Part shown: positions 50,965-59,506 of the stretch, piece by piece
Layout: each line of letters begins with the position of its first letter
How positions within the stretch are numbered: the first letter of the stretch is position 1
Origin: Cellulomonas sp. NTE-D12
Lineage (GTDB): Bacteria; Actinomycetota; Actinomycetes; Actinomycetales; Cellulomonadaceae
Length of the DNA stretch: 64,000 nucleotides
Direction of reading: 5' to 3'
NCBI RefSeq assembly: GCF_027923705.1
Contig: NZ_AP026442.1
Coordinates: forward strand, 2,232,001 to 2,296,000
Made by a program: the position numbers and the translations under genes
Notes under the pieces: model-generated
The model's database searches: none
What the model saw: the letters and a program-made list of their open reading frames with translations, nothing else
What the model was told of the DNA's origin: nothing

Positions 50965-51453
50965 CTAGGACTGCTCGCGTCCCCGGTGCAGCCGGCTCGC
51001 GCGGCGCAGGGAGCCGCGGGCACGACGTCGGTCCCCCGCCGCGTCGTACGCGAACGCCAGGCGATACCACGCGCGCCAGTCGTCCGGGGCAGCCTCGACG
51101 ACCTGCCTGGCAGGCTCGAACCGCTGCCGCGCCACCTGCCGGTCGACCCGTCCGCCGGGTGACCGCGGCAGGTCGTCCACCGGCAGCTCACCGGCTCTGT
51201 CCAGCTCGTCCGCCATCCGCTGCACGTCCACCGCGAGCAGCCACTCCCGGACGATCAGTGCGATGACCAGCAGGGGAAGGACCAGGAACGCCGTGCCGAG
51301 GGCGATGCCGACCGCCCGGCCGGTAGCGATCAGCTGGACCGAGCGCACCCCGACCAGCCACACCCACACGGCCAGCAGGGCCGTGACCAGCACCGCACCG
51401 ACCAACCCGGTGTACCGGCGCCGGGCCGGCGGCCGGTCGGGCTGCGCGGTCAC
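50965..51453 (-). CDS. TPR-containing membrane protein, coupled to dapB
   Basis: 162 aa from GTG 51453, overlapping the dapB stop (GTGA). Two membrane helices (LVGAVLVTALLAVWVWLVG and VGIALGTAFLVLPLLVIALIVREWLL), then a soluble stretch with one TPR-like unit: PARQVVEAAPDDWRAWYRLAFAYDAAGDRRRARGSLRRASRLH. The C-terminal end is very basic. Such small TPR membrane genes sit beside dapB in related genomes; function unknown. No signal peptide; the N-terminus is likely cytoplasmic. Confidence 0.78.
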   Translation of the reverse strand: MTAQPDRPPARRRYTGLVGAVLVTALLAVWVWLVGVRSVQLIATGRAVGIALGTAFLVLPLLVIALIVREWLLAVDVQRMADELDRAGELPVDDLPRSPGGRVDRQVARQRFEPARQVVEAAPDDWRAWYRLAFAYDAAGDRRRARGSLRRASRLHRGREQS

Positions 51454-52211
51454 GGCGTGCCCAGGCCGAGCAACGGCGCCAGCCCGACGGTCAGCCCGGG
51501 GAGGCTGCCCACACGGCGGACACCGAGCAGCACCCCGGGCATGAAGCTGGTGCGGTCGAACGAGTCGTGGCGGATGGTCAGCTGCTCCCCCGGGTTGCCG
51601 AGCAGCACCTCCTGGTGCGCGGTGAGCCCGCGCAGCCGGACGGCGTGCACATGGATCCCCTCGACCTCGGCGCCGCGCGCACCGTCGAGCGACTGCGTCG
51701 TGGCGTCCGGGACGGGACCTCGGCCAGCGGCGGCACGTGCAGCGGCGATGGCTCGCGCCGTGGCACGTGCGGTACCGGACGGTGCGTCGACCTTGTCGGG
51801 GTGATGCAGCTCGACCACCTCGACCGACTCGAACCAGCGCGCAGCCTGGGCGGCGAACGATTCGGCGAGCACGGCGCCGAGTGCGAAGTTGGGGGCCACG
51901 AGGACGCCGATGCCCGGGGCGTGCACCAGGTGGTCGCGCACCCGGTCGAGCGCCTCGTCGGTCCAGCCCGTCGTCCCGACGACGACGTGCACGCCGCGGT
52001 CGATCAACGCGTGCACGTTCTGCTCGGTGACGCTCGGGACGGTGAAGTCGACGGCTACCTGGGCACCGGCGTGCGACACGGCGGTGAGGTCACCGTCGGC
52101 GTCGACCTGCGCCACCAGCTGCAGGTCCGGTGCGGCGTCCACCGCCTGCGAGACGGTCGACCCCATGCGCCCGTGGGCGCCGAGCACGGCTACCCGGATC
52201 TCGTCGGTCAC
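51450..52211 (-). CDS. dapB: 4-hydroxy-tetrahydrodipicolinate reductase
   Basis: 253 aa from GTG 52211. Second committed step of diaminopimelate synthesis, reducing the DapA product. N-terminal GAHGRMGSTV dinucleotide loop, DFTVPSV, GTTGWTDEAL, the catalytic HHPDKVDAPSGTA and C-terminal GNPGEQLTIRHDS. Shares its transcript with the TPR membrane gene. TAGGGT lies 8 bases before the start, slightly longer than at other genes. It stands 4 kb from dapA, which is normal for this gene order. Confidence 0.96.
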   Translation of the reverse strand: MTDEIRVAVLGAHGRMGSTVSQAVDAAPDLQLVAQVDADGDLTAVSHAGAQVAVDFTVPSVTEQNVHALIDRGVHVVVGTTGWTDEALDRVRDHLVHAPGIGVLVAPNFALGAVLAESFAAQAARWFESVEVVELHHPDKVDAPSGTARATARAIAAARAAAGRGPVPDATTQSLDGARGAEVEGIHVHAVRLRGLTAHQEVLLGNPGEQLTIRHDSFDRTSFMPGVLLGVRRVGSLPGLTVGLAPLLGLGTP

Positions 52212-52219
52212 GGGGAGCC

Positions 52220-52225
52220 ACCCTA
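52220..52225 (-). promoter_or_regulatory. -10 hexamer TAGGGT before dapB
   Basis: On the minus strand TAGGGT ends 8 bases before the dapB GTG. Confidence 0.45.
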
Positions 52226-52235
52226 CCTATGGCGC

Positions 52236-53048
52236 TCAGGGCGTCGGACGCCCGAGCCGCTCCACGAGGCGCCGCAGGTCGGCCGGCGCCAGGCCGGTGA
52301 ACCGCTCGACCTCTCGCGGGGGGTACGCCGGGTCCATGAACCAGCGCAGCGCCGCCACGGCCGCCTCGAGCCGCACCGGCCCGGCGCCGACCCGTTCACG
52401 CACGTACGAGGAGAACCGCACGGCCGACAGGTAGGCGGCCGGGGCCATGCCGAGCAGCGCGACGCACCAGCGATGAAGCTCCGCAAGCTGCACGCCCGCG
52501 AACCCGGCCAGGTCGACCGGACGCACCAGCCCACGCTCCTGGTCCACGCGGGCGACCACGTCGTCCAGGCGGTCCAGGTCCGCGGAGCGCTCGATCGGCT
52601 GCCGGGCAAACGCGTCGAGCAGCAGACGGGCCGCGTCGTCCTCCGCGCCGGCCGCGAGCAGACGTGAGGCGTCGTCCGCGACCGGCCCGACGACGTCCGC
52701 CAGCGGCAGCGCCCGGTCCGCGATCGGGCGCCCACCGCGCAGCCGCGCGGGACCGAGCGGGTGCAGCTGGAGGCCCAGCCGCACGCCCGGGCCCGTCTGC
52801 GTACGCACCAGCGCGTGCGTCCACGGGCCGCGGAGCTCCGGCTCCTCGGGCCGGCGCTCACCGGTGAGCGGGTCCACGAGCAGGCCGGTGGCGCCGGCGG
52901 TCAGCAGCACCAGGCCGCGGCCGTCGGGCAGCAGCACCTCGGCCTCGCCCGGACTTCCGGGCTGGTGCAGCACCCAGACGTGCTCGACGACGCCGCGCAG
53001 CGAGTCGGGCACCTCGATTCGCCGGTACGTCACCTCGGCCACGGCCAT
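52236..53048 (-). CDS. AraC-like helix-turn-helix regulator (DUF6597 sensory region)
   Basis: 270 aa from ATG 53048. The N-terminal half (RRIEVPDSLRGVVEHVWVLHQPGSPGEAEVLLPDGRGLVLLTAG) is the sensor-like DUF6597 region of AraC-type regulators; the C-terminal half carries the two HTH units (AGFAGVQLAELHRWCVALLGMAPAAYLSAVRF and AVAALRWFMDPAYPPREVERFTGLAPADLRRLVERLG). Ligand unknown. No target can be named; the divergent membrane protein at 53105, 56 bases away, is a candidate. CACAAT lies 6 bases before the ATG. Confidence 0.82.
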   Translation of the reverse strand: MAVAEVTYRRIEVPDSLRGVVEHVWVLHQPGSPGEAEVLLPDGRGLVLLTAGATGLLVDPLTGERRPEEPELRGPWTHALVRTQTGPGVRLGLQLHPLGPARLRGGRPIADRALPLADVVGPVADDASRLLAAGAEDDAARLLLDAFARQPIERSADLDRLDDVVARVDQERGLVRPVDLAGFAGVQLAELHRWCVALLGMAPAAYLSAVRFSSYVRERVGAGPVRLEAAVAALRWFMDPAYPPREVERFTGLAPADLRRLVERLGRPTP

Positions 53049-53104
53049 GACGCCATTGTGTCGCGCGGACAGCCCACCACGAGCGGGCATCGAGAGGACG
53101 ATGC

Positions 53105-54079
53105 GTGGTCGTGGCGTCCCTTCGCGCATCGCTCGTGCCCGCCGTCCGCGACCTGCTCGCGATCCTGGTGGTCGGGCTCGTCGGCGGCTCGTTGCTCGCC
53201 GCGTGGTGCATCCACGTCGACGCCGCGGTGTGGACGGCGCTCGGCGTGCACATCCAGCCGGGCCTCGCGGATGCCGTCCGGCTCGCGATCGGGTGGCTGC
53301 GGATGGTGGCACCGTTCGCACTCGCCCTCTGGTGCGCGGGTCGCGGACGGGCGGGTGCCGGCGCGCGATGGCTACCGGCGTGGGCCGCGCTCGGTGCGGT
53401 CGCAGTCGGCACCGCCCTGGCTGTCGCGCCGTGGCCGCACGGGCTGCGGCTGGTGGACACCTGGCCCGGACCCGACATGCCCCTCGTGCCGAACGGTGAC
53501 GGCTACTGGCGCCTCGGCCTGACCCCTGCGTGGGGTTATCCGGTCCTGTCGGCCCTCTTCCTCGCCGGAGCGGCGGTCCTCGGTGCCCGGGACGGGCGGA
53601 AAGGCCGCTTGGATGACGAGAGCGGGGACCATGCTTCCGTGCGCGCACCGGCACCGGTGCGGATGTCGCCGCTCGGTGCCGCACTGGTAGCGGTCCCCGC
53701 TGCCGCGGCGACGGCCGGTGCCGTGACGGTGGTCCTCACACTCTCCGCACGGTTCTCCGCGACGTCGTCGATCGAGTGGACCGCGGCCGCAGGCCCGCTC
53801 TGGTGGCTGACCCTCTCCTTGGTGGCGGCGGGGCTCGCCTCCGGCACCGGCCCGCTGGGTGTGGCCGGCGCCGGTGCGGCCGCACTGCCCGCCGTGGTCA
53901 TGCCCGTGATGTCGTGGCTCGCCGGTGGCGACGACCTGCTGCTGGCGCAGGCGGCTGCGAGCCTGCTCGCGGGTGCCGTCCTCGTCGCGTGGCGACCCGG
54001 CATGGTCTGGGCGGTCGGTGCGCTCGGGCCCTCCGAGCCGCCCGTGCCTGCGGCGGCCGACGCCGAGCCTCTGGGCTGA
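53105..54079 (+). CDS. Hypothetical multi-pass membrane protein
   Basis: 324 aa from GTG 53105, with GAGAGGA upstream. About eight membrane helices, e.g. DLLAILVVGLVGGSLLAAWCIHV, MVAPFALALWCAG, WAALGAVAVGTALAVAP, AALVAVPAAAATAGAVTVVLTL, LWWLTLSLVAAGLASG, AAALPAVVMPVMSWLAG and AAASLLAGAVLVAW. The C-terminal tail is hydrophilic. No recognised family; in particular no nucleotide-binding or transporter signature. Convergent with the M16 peptidase, 4 bases apart, and divergent from the AraC-like regulator. Confidence 0.7.
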   Translation: MVVASLRASLVPAVRDLLAILVVGLVGGSLLAAWCIHVDAAVWTALGVHIQPGLADAVRLAIGWLRMVAPFALALWCAGRGRAGAGARWLPAWAALGAVAVGTALAVAPWPHGLRLVDTWPGPDMPLVPNGDGYWRLGLTPAWGYPVLSALFLAGAAVLGARDGRKGRLDDESGDHASVRAPAPVRMSPLGAALVAVPAAAATAGAVTVVLTLSARFSATSSIEWTAAAGPLWWLTLSLVAAGLASGTGPLGVAGAGAAALPAVVMPVMSWLAGGDDLLLAQAAASLLAGAVLVAWRPGMVWAVGALGPSEPPVPAAADAEPLG

Positions 54080-54083
54080 CGGC

Positions 54084-55427
54084 TCAGTCGCCGAACGGGC
54101 CGACGCGGACGACGCTGCGCGGCTGCGCCGCCAGCAGGACGGCCAGCGACTGGATGTCCACGGCGGTCACCGCGCGGATCCGCTCGAGCGACTCGTCCGT
54201 GCTGAGCAGCTCCCCGTGCACCAGCTCCGCGCGGCCGAGCCGGCTCATCCGGGAGCCCGTGTCCTCCATGCCGAGGACCAGGCCGCCGGACACCTGTCCG
54301 ATGGACCGCCGGAGCTCGGCCGGCGTGATCGGGTCCTGTGCCAGCTTCTCCAGCTCGAGGACCAGGAGCGAGGTCACCTCGTCGACCTTGGCCGGCGTGC
54401 ACCCGGCGTACAGGCCGAACAGCCCGGTCTCCGCGTGGCCGGACGAGAACGAGTACGTCGAGTACGCCAGCCCCCGCTTCTCGCGGATCTCCTGGAACAG
54501 GCGGGACGACATGCCGCCGCCGAGCACGGCGTTCAGCACGGTGAGGGCGAATCGGCGGTCGTCCGTGGCGGTCAGGCACAGGCCGCCGACGATGACGTTC
54601 GCCTGCTCGGTGGGTCGACGGACCGTCAGCTCCGTGCCGTCCGACGGGATGCCGAGCTCGCCTGCGAGGAGGCGGTCACCACCGACGCGACGCCCGACGG
54701 GCACGGCGTGGTCGTCCAGCGACCAACCACCGGCCGGCAGTGCGCGCAGCACCTGCTGGCACAACGCGTCGTGGTCCACACCGCCCGCTGCGGTGACTAC
54801 CAGGGTCGCCGGCCGGTAGTGCTGGCGATAGTGCTCCCACACGGCGTCCCTCGGGACGTCGCGGATGGTCTGCGGCGTGCCTCCGATGGGTCGGCCGAGC
54901 GCGTGCGACCCGAAGACCGCCGTGGCGAACTGCTCGTGCACCACGTCGCTCGGGTCGTCGTCGTTCATCGCGAGCTCTTCGAGGATCACCCCGCGCTCGG
55001 TCTCCAGCTCGTCCGTGTCCAGACGGGCGGACGTGACCATGTCGGCGATGACGTCGACCGCCATCGGCAGGTCGTCGTCGAGCACCCGCGCGTAGTACGA
55101 GGTGTGCTCCTTGCCGGTGGCGGCGTTGGCCTCGCCACCGACGGCGTCGAACGCCTCCGCGATGTCCATCGCGGTGCGGCGCTCCGTGCCCTTGAACAGC
55201 AGGTGCTCGAGGAAGTGCGTCGAGCCGAAGTGCCCGCTGGTCTCGTCGCGCGATCCGACGCCCACCCAGGCGCCGACCGTCGCCGAGCGCAGACCGGGCA
55301 TGTGCTCGGTCAGCACCCGGACCCCGCCGGGCAGGACGGAACGACGCACGAGTGCGTCGCCGTCCTGCCCGGCGGACTGCTCCGCCCCCGGCTGACCGGA
55401 GGCGACGAGCGGGAGGTCCAGCGGCAC
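54084..55427 (-). CDS. M16-family zinc metallopeptidase
   Basis: 447 aa from GTG 55427, one base after the pnp stop. Inverted zinc motif HxxEH in STHFLEHLLFKG (His-Phe-Leu-Glu-His), with the second Glu in TERGVILEELAMNDDDP. Two M16 repeats; the C-terminal one carries RLFQEIREKRGLAYSTYSF, as in the mitochondrial-processing-peptidase-like PqqL group. Cytoplasmic: no signal peptide. Pairing with pnp is conserved in actinobacteria, and the spacing means co-translation. Its substrates are unknown. Convergent with the hypothetical membrane protein. Confidence 0.93.
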   Translation of the reverse strand: MPLDLPLVASGQPGAEQSAGQDGDALVRRSVLPGGVRVLTEHMPGLRSATVGAWVGVGSRDETSGHFGSTHFLEHLLFKGTERRTAMDIAEAFDAVGGEANAATGKEHTSYYARVLDDDLPMAVDVIADMVTSARLDTDELETERGVILEELAMNDDDPSDVVHEQFATAVFGSHALGRPIGGTPQTIRDVPRDAVWEHYRQHYRPATLVVTAAGGVDHDALCQQVLRALPAGGWSLDDHAVPVGRRVGGDRLLAGELGIPSDGTELTVRRPTEQANVIVGGLCLTATDDRRFALTVLNAVLGGGMSSRLFQEIREKRGLAYSTYSFSSGHAETGLFGLYAGCTPAKVDEVTSLLVLELEKLAQDPITPAELRRSIGQVSGGLVLGMEDTGSRMSRLGRAELVHGELLSTDESLERIRAVTAVDIQSLAVLLAAQPRSVVRVGPFGD

Positions 55428-55428
55428 G

Positions 55429-57684
55429 TCAGGCGTTCGCAGGCGCCGCGTCGGTGGCGTCGGTGCCGGTCTCCTCGGAGCCGGCCGCCGGGGCCGCCGC
55501 CTCCTCGTCGACCACCGCGTGCAGCGAGAGCTTGCCGCGCGGGTCGATCTCGCCGATCTCCACCTGGACCTTCTGGCCCACGGCGAGGACGTCCTCGACG
55601 TTCTCGACCCGCTTGCCGCCCACCAGCTTGCGGATCTGCGAGATGTGCAGCAGCCCGTCCTTGCCCGGCGACAGCGAGACGAAGGCACCGAACGTCGTGG
55701 TCTTGACGACCGTGCCGACGAAGCGCTCACCCACCTCGGGCATGTGCGGGTTGGCGATCGCGTTGATCGCCGCCCGCGCGGCCTCCGCCGACGGACCGTC
55801 GGTGGCGCCGATGTAGACCGTGCCGTCGTCCTCGATCGAGATGTCGGCGCCGGTCTCCTCCTGGATCTGGTTGATCATCTTGCCCTTCGGGCCGATGACC
55901 TCGCCGATCTTGTCGACCGGCACCTTCACCGTGATGACGCGCGGCGCGAACGGGCTCATCTCGTCCGGCGTGTCGATCGCCTCGGCGATGACGTCGAGGA
56001 TCGCGAGGCGCGCCTCCTTGGCCTGCGTCAGCGCGCCGGCCAGGACGCTCGCCGGGATGCCGTCGAGCTTGGTGTCCAGCTGGATCGCGGTGACGAACTC
56101 CCGCGTACCGGCCACCTTGAAGTCCATGTCGCCGAACGCGTCCTCGGCACCGAGGATGTCGGTCAGTGCGGCGTACCGCGTCTGCCCGTCGACCGTGTCG
56201 GACACGAGACCCATCGCGATGCCGGCGACCGGCGCGCGCAGCGGCACACCGGCGTTCAGCAGCGACAGCGTCGAGGCGCAGACCGAGCCCATGGACGTCG
56301 AGCCGTTGGAGCCGAGAGCCTCGGACACCTGGCGGATCGCGTAGGGGAACTCCTCGCGGCTCGGCAGGACGGGCACGAGGGCCCGCTCCGCCAGGGCGCC
56401 GTGACCGATCTCGCGGCGCTTCGGCGAGCCGACGCGGCCCGTCTCACCGGTGGAGAACGGCGGGAAGTTGTAGTGGTGCATGTACCGCTTGCGCGTCTCC
56501 GGCGACAGCGTGTCCAGCTGCTGCTCCATGCGGAGCATGTTCAGCGTGGTGACGCCGAGGATCTGCGTCTCGCCGCGCTCGAACAGCGCCGAGCCGTGCA
56601 CGCGGGGCAGCACCTCGACCTCGGCGGACAGCGTGCGGATGTCCCGCAGACCGCGGCCGTCGATGCGGAAGCCGTCGGTGAGGATGCGCTGACGGATCAG
56701 CTTCTTCTGCACCGAGCGGTAGGCCGCGGAGATCTCCTTCTCGCGGCCCTCGAACCCCTCGGCCAGCTCGGCCTGGATCTCCGCCTTGATCTCGTCGAGA
56801 CGGTTCTCGCGCGTCTGCTTGTCCGCGATGGACAGTGCCTCGCCGAGACGTGCGGTCGCGGCGGTCTCCACGGCGGCGTAGGCGTCCGGCTGGTACTCCG
56901 GGAAGACCGGGAAGACCTGCGTCTCCTTGGCCGCACGCGCGGCGAGCTCCGCCTGCGCGAGGCACAGGGACCGCAGGAACGGCTTGGCGGCCTCGAGGCC
57001 CTCGGCGACGACCTCCTCGGTCGGCACCGTGCCACCGCCGCCGTGCACCAGGCCCCAGGTCGCCTCGGGCGCCTCGGCCTCGATCATCGCGATCGCGACG
57101 TCGTCACCGACGATGCGGCCGGCCACGACCATGTCGAACGTGGCGCGCTCGCGCTCCGTGTACCGCGGGAAGGCGACCCACTGACCGTCGACCAGCGCGA
57201 TGCGGGTCGCGGCGACCGGGCCGGAGAACGGCAGGCCGGACAGCTGGGTGGAGATCGACGCGGCGTTGATCGCCAGGACGTCGTACGCGTCGTCCGGGTG
57301 CAGCGCGAGGACGGTGACGACCACCTGGACCTCGTTGCGCAGGCCCTTGACGAACAGCGGGCGCAGCGGGCGGTCGATCAGGCGGCAGGCCAGGATCGCC
57401 TCGGTCGAGGGACGGCCCTCGCGGCGGAAGAACGAGCCGGGGATCTTGCCGGCGGCGTACTGCCGCTCCTCGACGTCGACCGTCAGCGGGAAGAAGTCGA
57501 ACTGGTCCTTGGGGTGCTTGCCGGCCGTCGTGGCCGACAGCAGCATCGTCTGGTCGTCCAGGTAGGCGACGGCGGAGCCGGCGGCCTGCTTGGCCAGGCG
57601 GCCCGTCTCGAAGCGGACGGTGCGCTTGCCGAACTTGCCGTTGTCGATGACGGCCTCGGCGAACTGGATCTCGGGACCCTCCAC
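55429..57684 (-). CDS. pnp: Polynucleotide phosphorylase / guanosine pentaphosphate synthetase
   Basis: 751 aa from GTG 57684 (AAGGAGGG upstream). Phosphorolytic 3'-5' exoribonuclease and, in actinobacteria, RNA tailing enzyme. Two RNase PH domains (FRREGRPSTEAILACRLIDRPLRPLF; IDGRGLRDIRTLSAEVEVLPRVHGSALFERGETQ), a KH domain (IGEVIGPKGKMINQIQEETGADISIEDDGTVYI) and an S1 domain (VGERFVGTVVKTTTFGAFVSLSPGKDGLLHISQI). Acidic disordered end. Downstream of rpsO across a strong hairpin, the classic rpsO-pnp pairing; pnp autoregulation at its leader occurs in other bacteria but is not evident here. Confidence 0.97.
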   Translation of the reverse strand: MEGPEIQFAEAVIDNGKFGKRTVRFETGRLAKQAAGSAVAYLDDQTMLLSATTAGKHPKDQFDFFPLTVDVEERQYAAGKIPGSFFRREGRPSTEAILACRLIDRPLRPLFVKGLRNEVQVVVTVLALHPDDAYDVLAINAASISTQLSGLPFSGPVAATRIALVDGQWVAFPRYTERERATFDMVVAGRIVGDDVAIAMIEAEAPEATWGLVHGGGGTVPTEEVVAEGLEAAKPFLRSLCLAQAELAARAAKETQVFPVFPEYQPDAYAAVETAATARLGEALSIADKQTRENRLDEIKAEIQAELAEGFEGREKEISAAYRSVQKKLIRQRILTDGFRIDGRGLRDIRTLSAEVEVLPRVHGSALFERGETQILGVTTLNMLRMEQQLDTLSPETRKRYMHHYNFPPFSTGETGRVGSPKRREIGHGALAERALVPVLPSREEFPYAIRQVSEALGSNGSTSMGSVCASTLSLLNAGVPLRAPVAGIAMGLVSDTVDGQTRYAALTDILGAEDAFGDMDFKVAGTREFVTAIQLDTKLDGIPASVLAGALTQAKEARLAILDVIAEAIDTPDEMSPFAPRVITVKVPVDKIGEVIGPKGKMINQIQEETGADISIEDDGTVYIGATDGPSAEAARAAINAIANPHMPEVGERFVGTVVKTTTFGAFVSLSPGKDGLLHISQIRKLVGGKRVENVEDVLAVGQKVQVEIGEIDPRGKLSLHAVVDEEAAAPAAGSEETGTDATDAAPANA

Positions 57685-57859
57685 GGGTGCCCTCCTTGTT
57701 CTCGAAGTGCGCCGGTGGGTCCGCGGCGGTCTTCGATCGAGGCCCTCGGCGCGCCGTGCGGCGGTCCGGGGGCCACTACCGAGGACCGGACGTGGGACCG
57801 GCGCGGCGGTGTGGTGTGACGTGGTGCGTACGTCAGGGACGCGTACCGGCCCCGACGCG

Positions 57860-57897
57860 GGACCAGCCCGGACCCTGTGCGGGGTCCGGGCTGGTCC
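57860..57897. terminator. rpsO terminator / rpsO-pnp intergenic hairpin
   Basis: Perfect 16-bp stem (57860-57875 with 57882-57897) with a 6-base loop, 6 bases beyond the rpsO stop. The stem lies 176 bases before pnp; in other bacteria the rpsO-pnp region is where transcripts are cut. Confidence 0.85.
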
Positions 57898-57903
57898 GGT
57901 GGG

Positions 57904-58173
57904 TCAACGGCGCAGGCCGAGCCGCTCGATCAGGCTGCGGTAGCGCTCGATGTCGATCTTCTGCAGGTAGCCGAGCAGCCGACGACGGCGCCCGACGAGC
58001 AGCAGCAGACCACGACGGGAGTGGTGGTCGTGCTTGTGCTCCTTGAGGTGCTCGGTCAGGTCCTTGATGCGCTGCGTGAGCACCGCGATCTGGACCTCCG
58101 GCGAACCGGTGTCACCCTCGTGGGTCGCGTACTCGGTCATGATCGACTGCTTGGTGGCAGTGTCGAGGGCCAA
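57904..58173 (-). CDS. rpsO: 30S ribosomal protein S15
   Basis: 89 aa, full family length. Binds the central domain of 16S rRNA and helps join the subunits. Typical sequence: MALDTATKQSIMTEYATHEGDTGSPEVQIAVLTQRIKDLTEHL, HKHDHHSRRGLLLLVGRRRRLLGYL. Start codon is TTG at 58173, supported by AGGAG seven bases upstream and by the family N-terminus; there is no in-frame ATG/GTG nearby until Met12. TTG is rare for such a highly expressed gene and suggests control at initiation (inference). Confidence 0.97.
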   Translation of the reverse strand: MALDTATKQSIMTEYATHEGDTGSPEVQIAVLTQRIKDLTEHLKEHKHDHHSRRGLLLLVGRRRRLLGYLQKIDIERYRSLIERLGLRR

Positions 58174-58338
58174 CGGTTCTCCTGGTGTCTCGTTGCGCGG
58201 CGCTCCGGGGCTTGTCCACCCGGGCTCTGTGGGTCCGCGGCCGTTCTGACGGCGCGTGAAGTCTACCAGCAGGTCTGCCGCCGGCCGGTTGGTCCACCTC
58301 GGGCCCGCCCGTCAGCCGCCGGGGCCAGCTGCCGCCGG

Positions 58339-59379
58339 TCAGCCGCCGGGCAGGACCCGTACGCCGGGGTCGGCGGCGCCGGCGAGCACCTCGCGCACCC
58401 GCGCCACGTCCTGCCCCATGCGCTCCAGGAGCTCGTCGACCGACGCGAACCGCAACGTCGGGCGGAGGCGTTCCACCAGCTCCACGGCCACCTCCTCGCC
58501 GTACAGGTCGAGGTCCGTGCGGTCCAGGACGTAGGCCTCGACGCGGCGCACCACGCCGTCGAACGTCGGGTTGGTCCCGATCGACACCGCGGCAGGCAGC
58601 ACGCGGTCCGGGTCGTCGGGCGACACGGGGGTGCCGTCGGCGTGGGCCAACCGGCGCAGCCAGCCGGCGTACACGCCGTCGGCCGGCACCATGCCGGTCG
58701 CGTCCGGCGCCAGGTTCGCCGTGGGGAAGCCCAGCTCCCGGCCGCGGGCGTCGCCGTGCACCACCAGCCCTCGGATGCGGTGCGGCCGCCCGAGCACGCG
58801 CGCCGCCTGCCGCACGTCGCCCTCGGCGAGCAGCTCCCGCACCCAGGTGGACGACCACCGTCGGCGCAACGGGTCGGCGCTGTGGCCGTCGCCCACGCTG
58901 GGGTCCGCCGTGACGTCCTCCACGACCTCGACGTCGAACCCGTAGCCCCGGCCCAGCCGCGTCATCGCCGCCAGGTCCCCGCCGTTGTCCCGGCCGAAGC
59001 GCACGTCACGCCCGACGACGACGGTCCTGGCATGCAGCCCCTCCACCAGGTAGCGCCGGACGAACTCCTCGGGCGACTGCCGGGCGAAGTCCAGCGTGTA
59101 CGTGATGAGCAGCACGGCGTCCAGGCCCGTCTCCCCCAGCAGCTCCAACCGGTCGGCGTCGCCCGTCAGGCGGGGCGGCGCGGTCTGCGGCCGGTGCACC
59201 TGGGCGGGGTGCGGCGTGAACGTGACGGCGACCGAGCGCAGGCCCGCGGCGTGCGCGTCCGACGCCAGACGCTGCAGCACACCCGCGTGCCCACGGTGGA
59301 CACCGTCGAAGTTGCCGATGGTGACCACGCTCGGGCCGAAGTCCGCCGGCACCTCGCCCAGCTCCGTCCAGACCTGCAC
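58339..59379 (-). CDS. ribF: Bifunctional riboflavin kinase/FMN adenylyltransferase
   Basis: 346 aa from GTG 59379 (AGGAG upstream). Makes FMN and then FAD from riboflavin. N-terminal adenylyltransferase nucleotidyl fold: SVVTIGNFDGVHRGHAGVL and the KxxRFGxDxxGD-like GRDVRFGRDNGGDL; C-terminal flavokinase: LGFPTANL, DGVYAGWL, TNPTFDGVVRRVEAYVLDRTDLDLYGEEVAVELVERLRP. The two domains are joined as in nearly all bacteria. The 3' end includes a short duplicated segment around the stop. Order truB-ribF-rpsO is conserved. Confidence 0.96.
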   Translation of the reverse strand: MQVWTELGEVPADFGPSVVTIGNFDGVHRGHAGVLQRLASDAHAAGLRSVAVTFTPHPAQVHRPQTAPPRLTGDADRLELLGETGLDAVLLITYTLDFARQSPEEFVRRYLVEGLHARTVVVGRDVRFGRDNGGDLAAMTRLGRGYGFDVEVVEDVTADPSVGDGHSADPLRRRWSSTWVRELLAEGDVRQAARVLGRPHRIRGLVVHGDARGRELGFPTANLAPDATGMVPADGVYAGWLRRLAHADGTPVSPDDPDRVLPAAVSIGTNPTFDGVVRRVEAYVLDRTDLDLYGEEVAVELVERLRPTLRFASVDELLERMGQDVARVREVLAGAADPGVRVLPGG

Positions 59380-59506
59380 GCACGCTCCTGCTCGGGTCGT
59401 CCTCCGTGGTGGGCGTCCTCGACGCCGGTGCCCAAGCCTGCCACCTGCGCCGGTGTCCGCCGTATCCCTTGACCCCTGCGCCGGTGCAGGTCCTCGTCCC
59501 AGCGCC

